NCBI GenBank assembly: GCA_027186245.1
Contig: CP114491.1
Coordinates: 10,041,501 to 10,105,500 of the forward strand
From: Coriaria nepalensis
Lineage: Eukaryota > Streptophyta > Magnoliopsida > Cucurbitales > Coriariaceae
Direction of reading: 5' to 3'
DNA length: 64,000 bases
Below the pieces are notes generated by a model, which had not been told where the DNA came from, searched no databases, and worked only from the letters and a program-made list of their open reading frames with translations. Numbering within the stretch: position 1 is the stretch's first letter; every line of letters starts with the position of its first letter. The translations under genes and the position numbers were made by a program. This document shows, piece after piece, positions 63,909 through 64,000 of this stretch.

Positions 63909-64000
63909 ATGTTTCAGAGATATTACCAGAGCTGGAGCGATTTTAACGGCGGAGGCTCTAGATCTTCTTGGTCTCGTCTCCAGGACAAGGTTTTCGAGCG
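63909..64000 (+). CDS. 5' end of a probable 1R-MYB (MYBS/DIV-like) transcription factor, cut by window edge
   Basis: From ATG at 63909 the frame is open to the window end and reads MFQRYYQSWSDFNGGG then SRSSWSRLQDKVFE. The last part matches the first helix of SANT/MYB repeats of the MYBS/SRM1 kind (pattern: SxWTR-xED-K-xFE). Only 30 residues are visible, so family assignment is tentative. An earlier short upstream frame starts at 63830 but stops quickly, so it could be an upstream ORF in the leader. Confidence 0.5.
   Translation, partial: MFQRYYQSWSDFNGGGSRSSWSRLQDKVFE

Overview
The window is nuclear DNA of a flowering plant, almost certainly a eudicot. Genes are split by short AT-rich introns with GT-AG borders. 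The proteins are plant-specific or plant-typed: root-type ferredoxin, germin-like proteins, class III peroxidase, FAD3 desaturase, FAF family, CRIB-RopGAP and the TPLATE-complex subunit TWD40-1. Intergenic DNA is very AT-rich with many homopolymer runs and microsatellites. No tRNA, rRNA, CRISPR array or intact transposon was found. The species cannot be named from the sequence.

Left part (1-33 kb), gene-dense. In order: a decayed TM9SF/nonaspanin pseudogene (20-3042, +), ribosomal protein L10a/uL1 (4193-5834, +), root-type plastid ferredoxin (8368-8832, +), a GPI-anchored GH17 beta-1,3-glucanase (11037-12763, +), a penta-EF-hand protein (15512-17389, -), the large endocytic adaptor TWD40-1 (17787-25659, +), an NF-YB11/POLE3-like histone-fold protein with a frameshifted tail (26362-27060, +) and Sec23 of the COPII coat (28455-32860, -).

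Middle part (33-47 kb): FAD3 omega-3 desaturase (-), ribosomal protein S25 (-) sharing a short divergent promoter with N-carbamoylputrescine amidase (+), a FAF/EAR1-like protein (-) and a CRIB-RopGAP (-). From memory of Arabidopsis, RPL10a, FD3, GH17, EF-hand, NF-YB11, Sec23, NLP1 and RopGAP occur in this same order around At2g27440-At2g27530, so this looks like an anciently conserved block with other genes (TWD40-1, FAD3, RPS25, FAF) interleaved.

Right part (47-64 kb), gene-poor and repeat-rich: a degenerate tandem repeat with telomere-like internal words (47.2-48.0 kb), a class III peroxidase (+), a cluster of three germin-like genes of which only the first is intact, a large AT-rich array whose units lie in opposite orientations around a perfect 20-base palindrome (55.2-56.7 kb), an S40/DUF584 senescence-regulator gene (+), a small foldback element, an 87-base tandem duplication, an Ole e 1-like secreted protein (+) with a His/Arg-repeat insert, and the 5' end of a probable 1R-MYB gene cut by the window edge.

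Most interesting points: the two repeat arrays at 47 and 55 kb share a core and appear to be one undescribed family; intron 3 of TWD40-1 has a GA instead of GT donor although the reading frame needs it spliced; FAD3 has HDSGHG instead of the usual HDCGHG in histidine box 1; the NF-YB11 acidic tail is lost by a one-base frame shift; and several genes (TM9SF, two germin-like) are clearly decaying. Exon borders were worked out by eye from reading frame, splice dinucleotides and remembered family sequences; no alignment was run.
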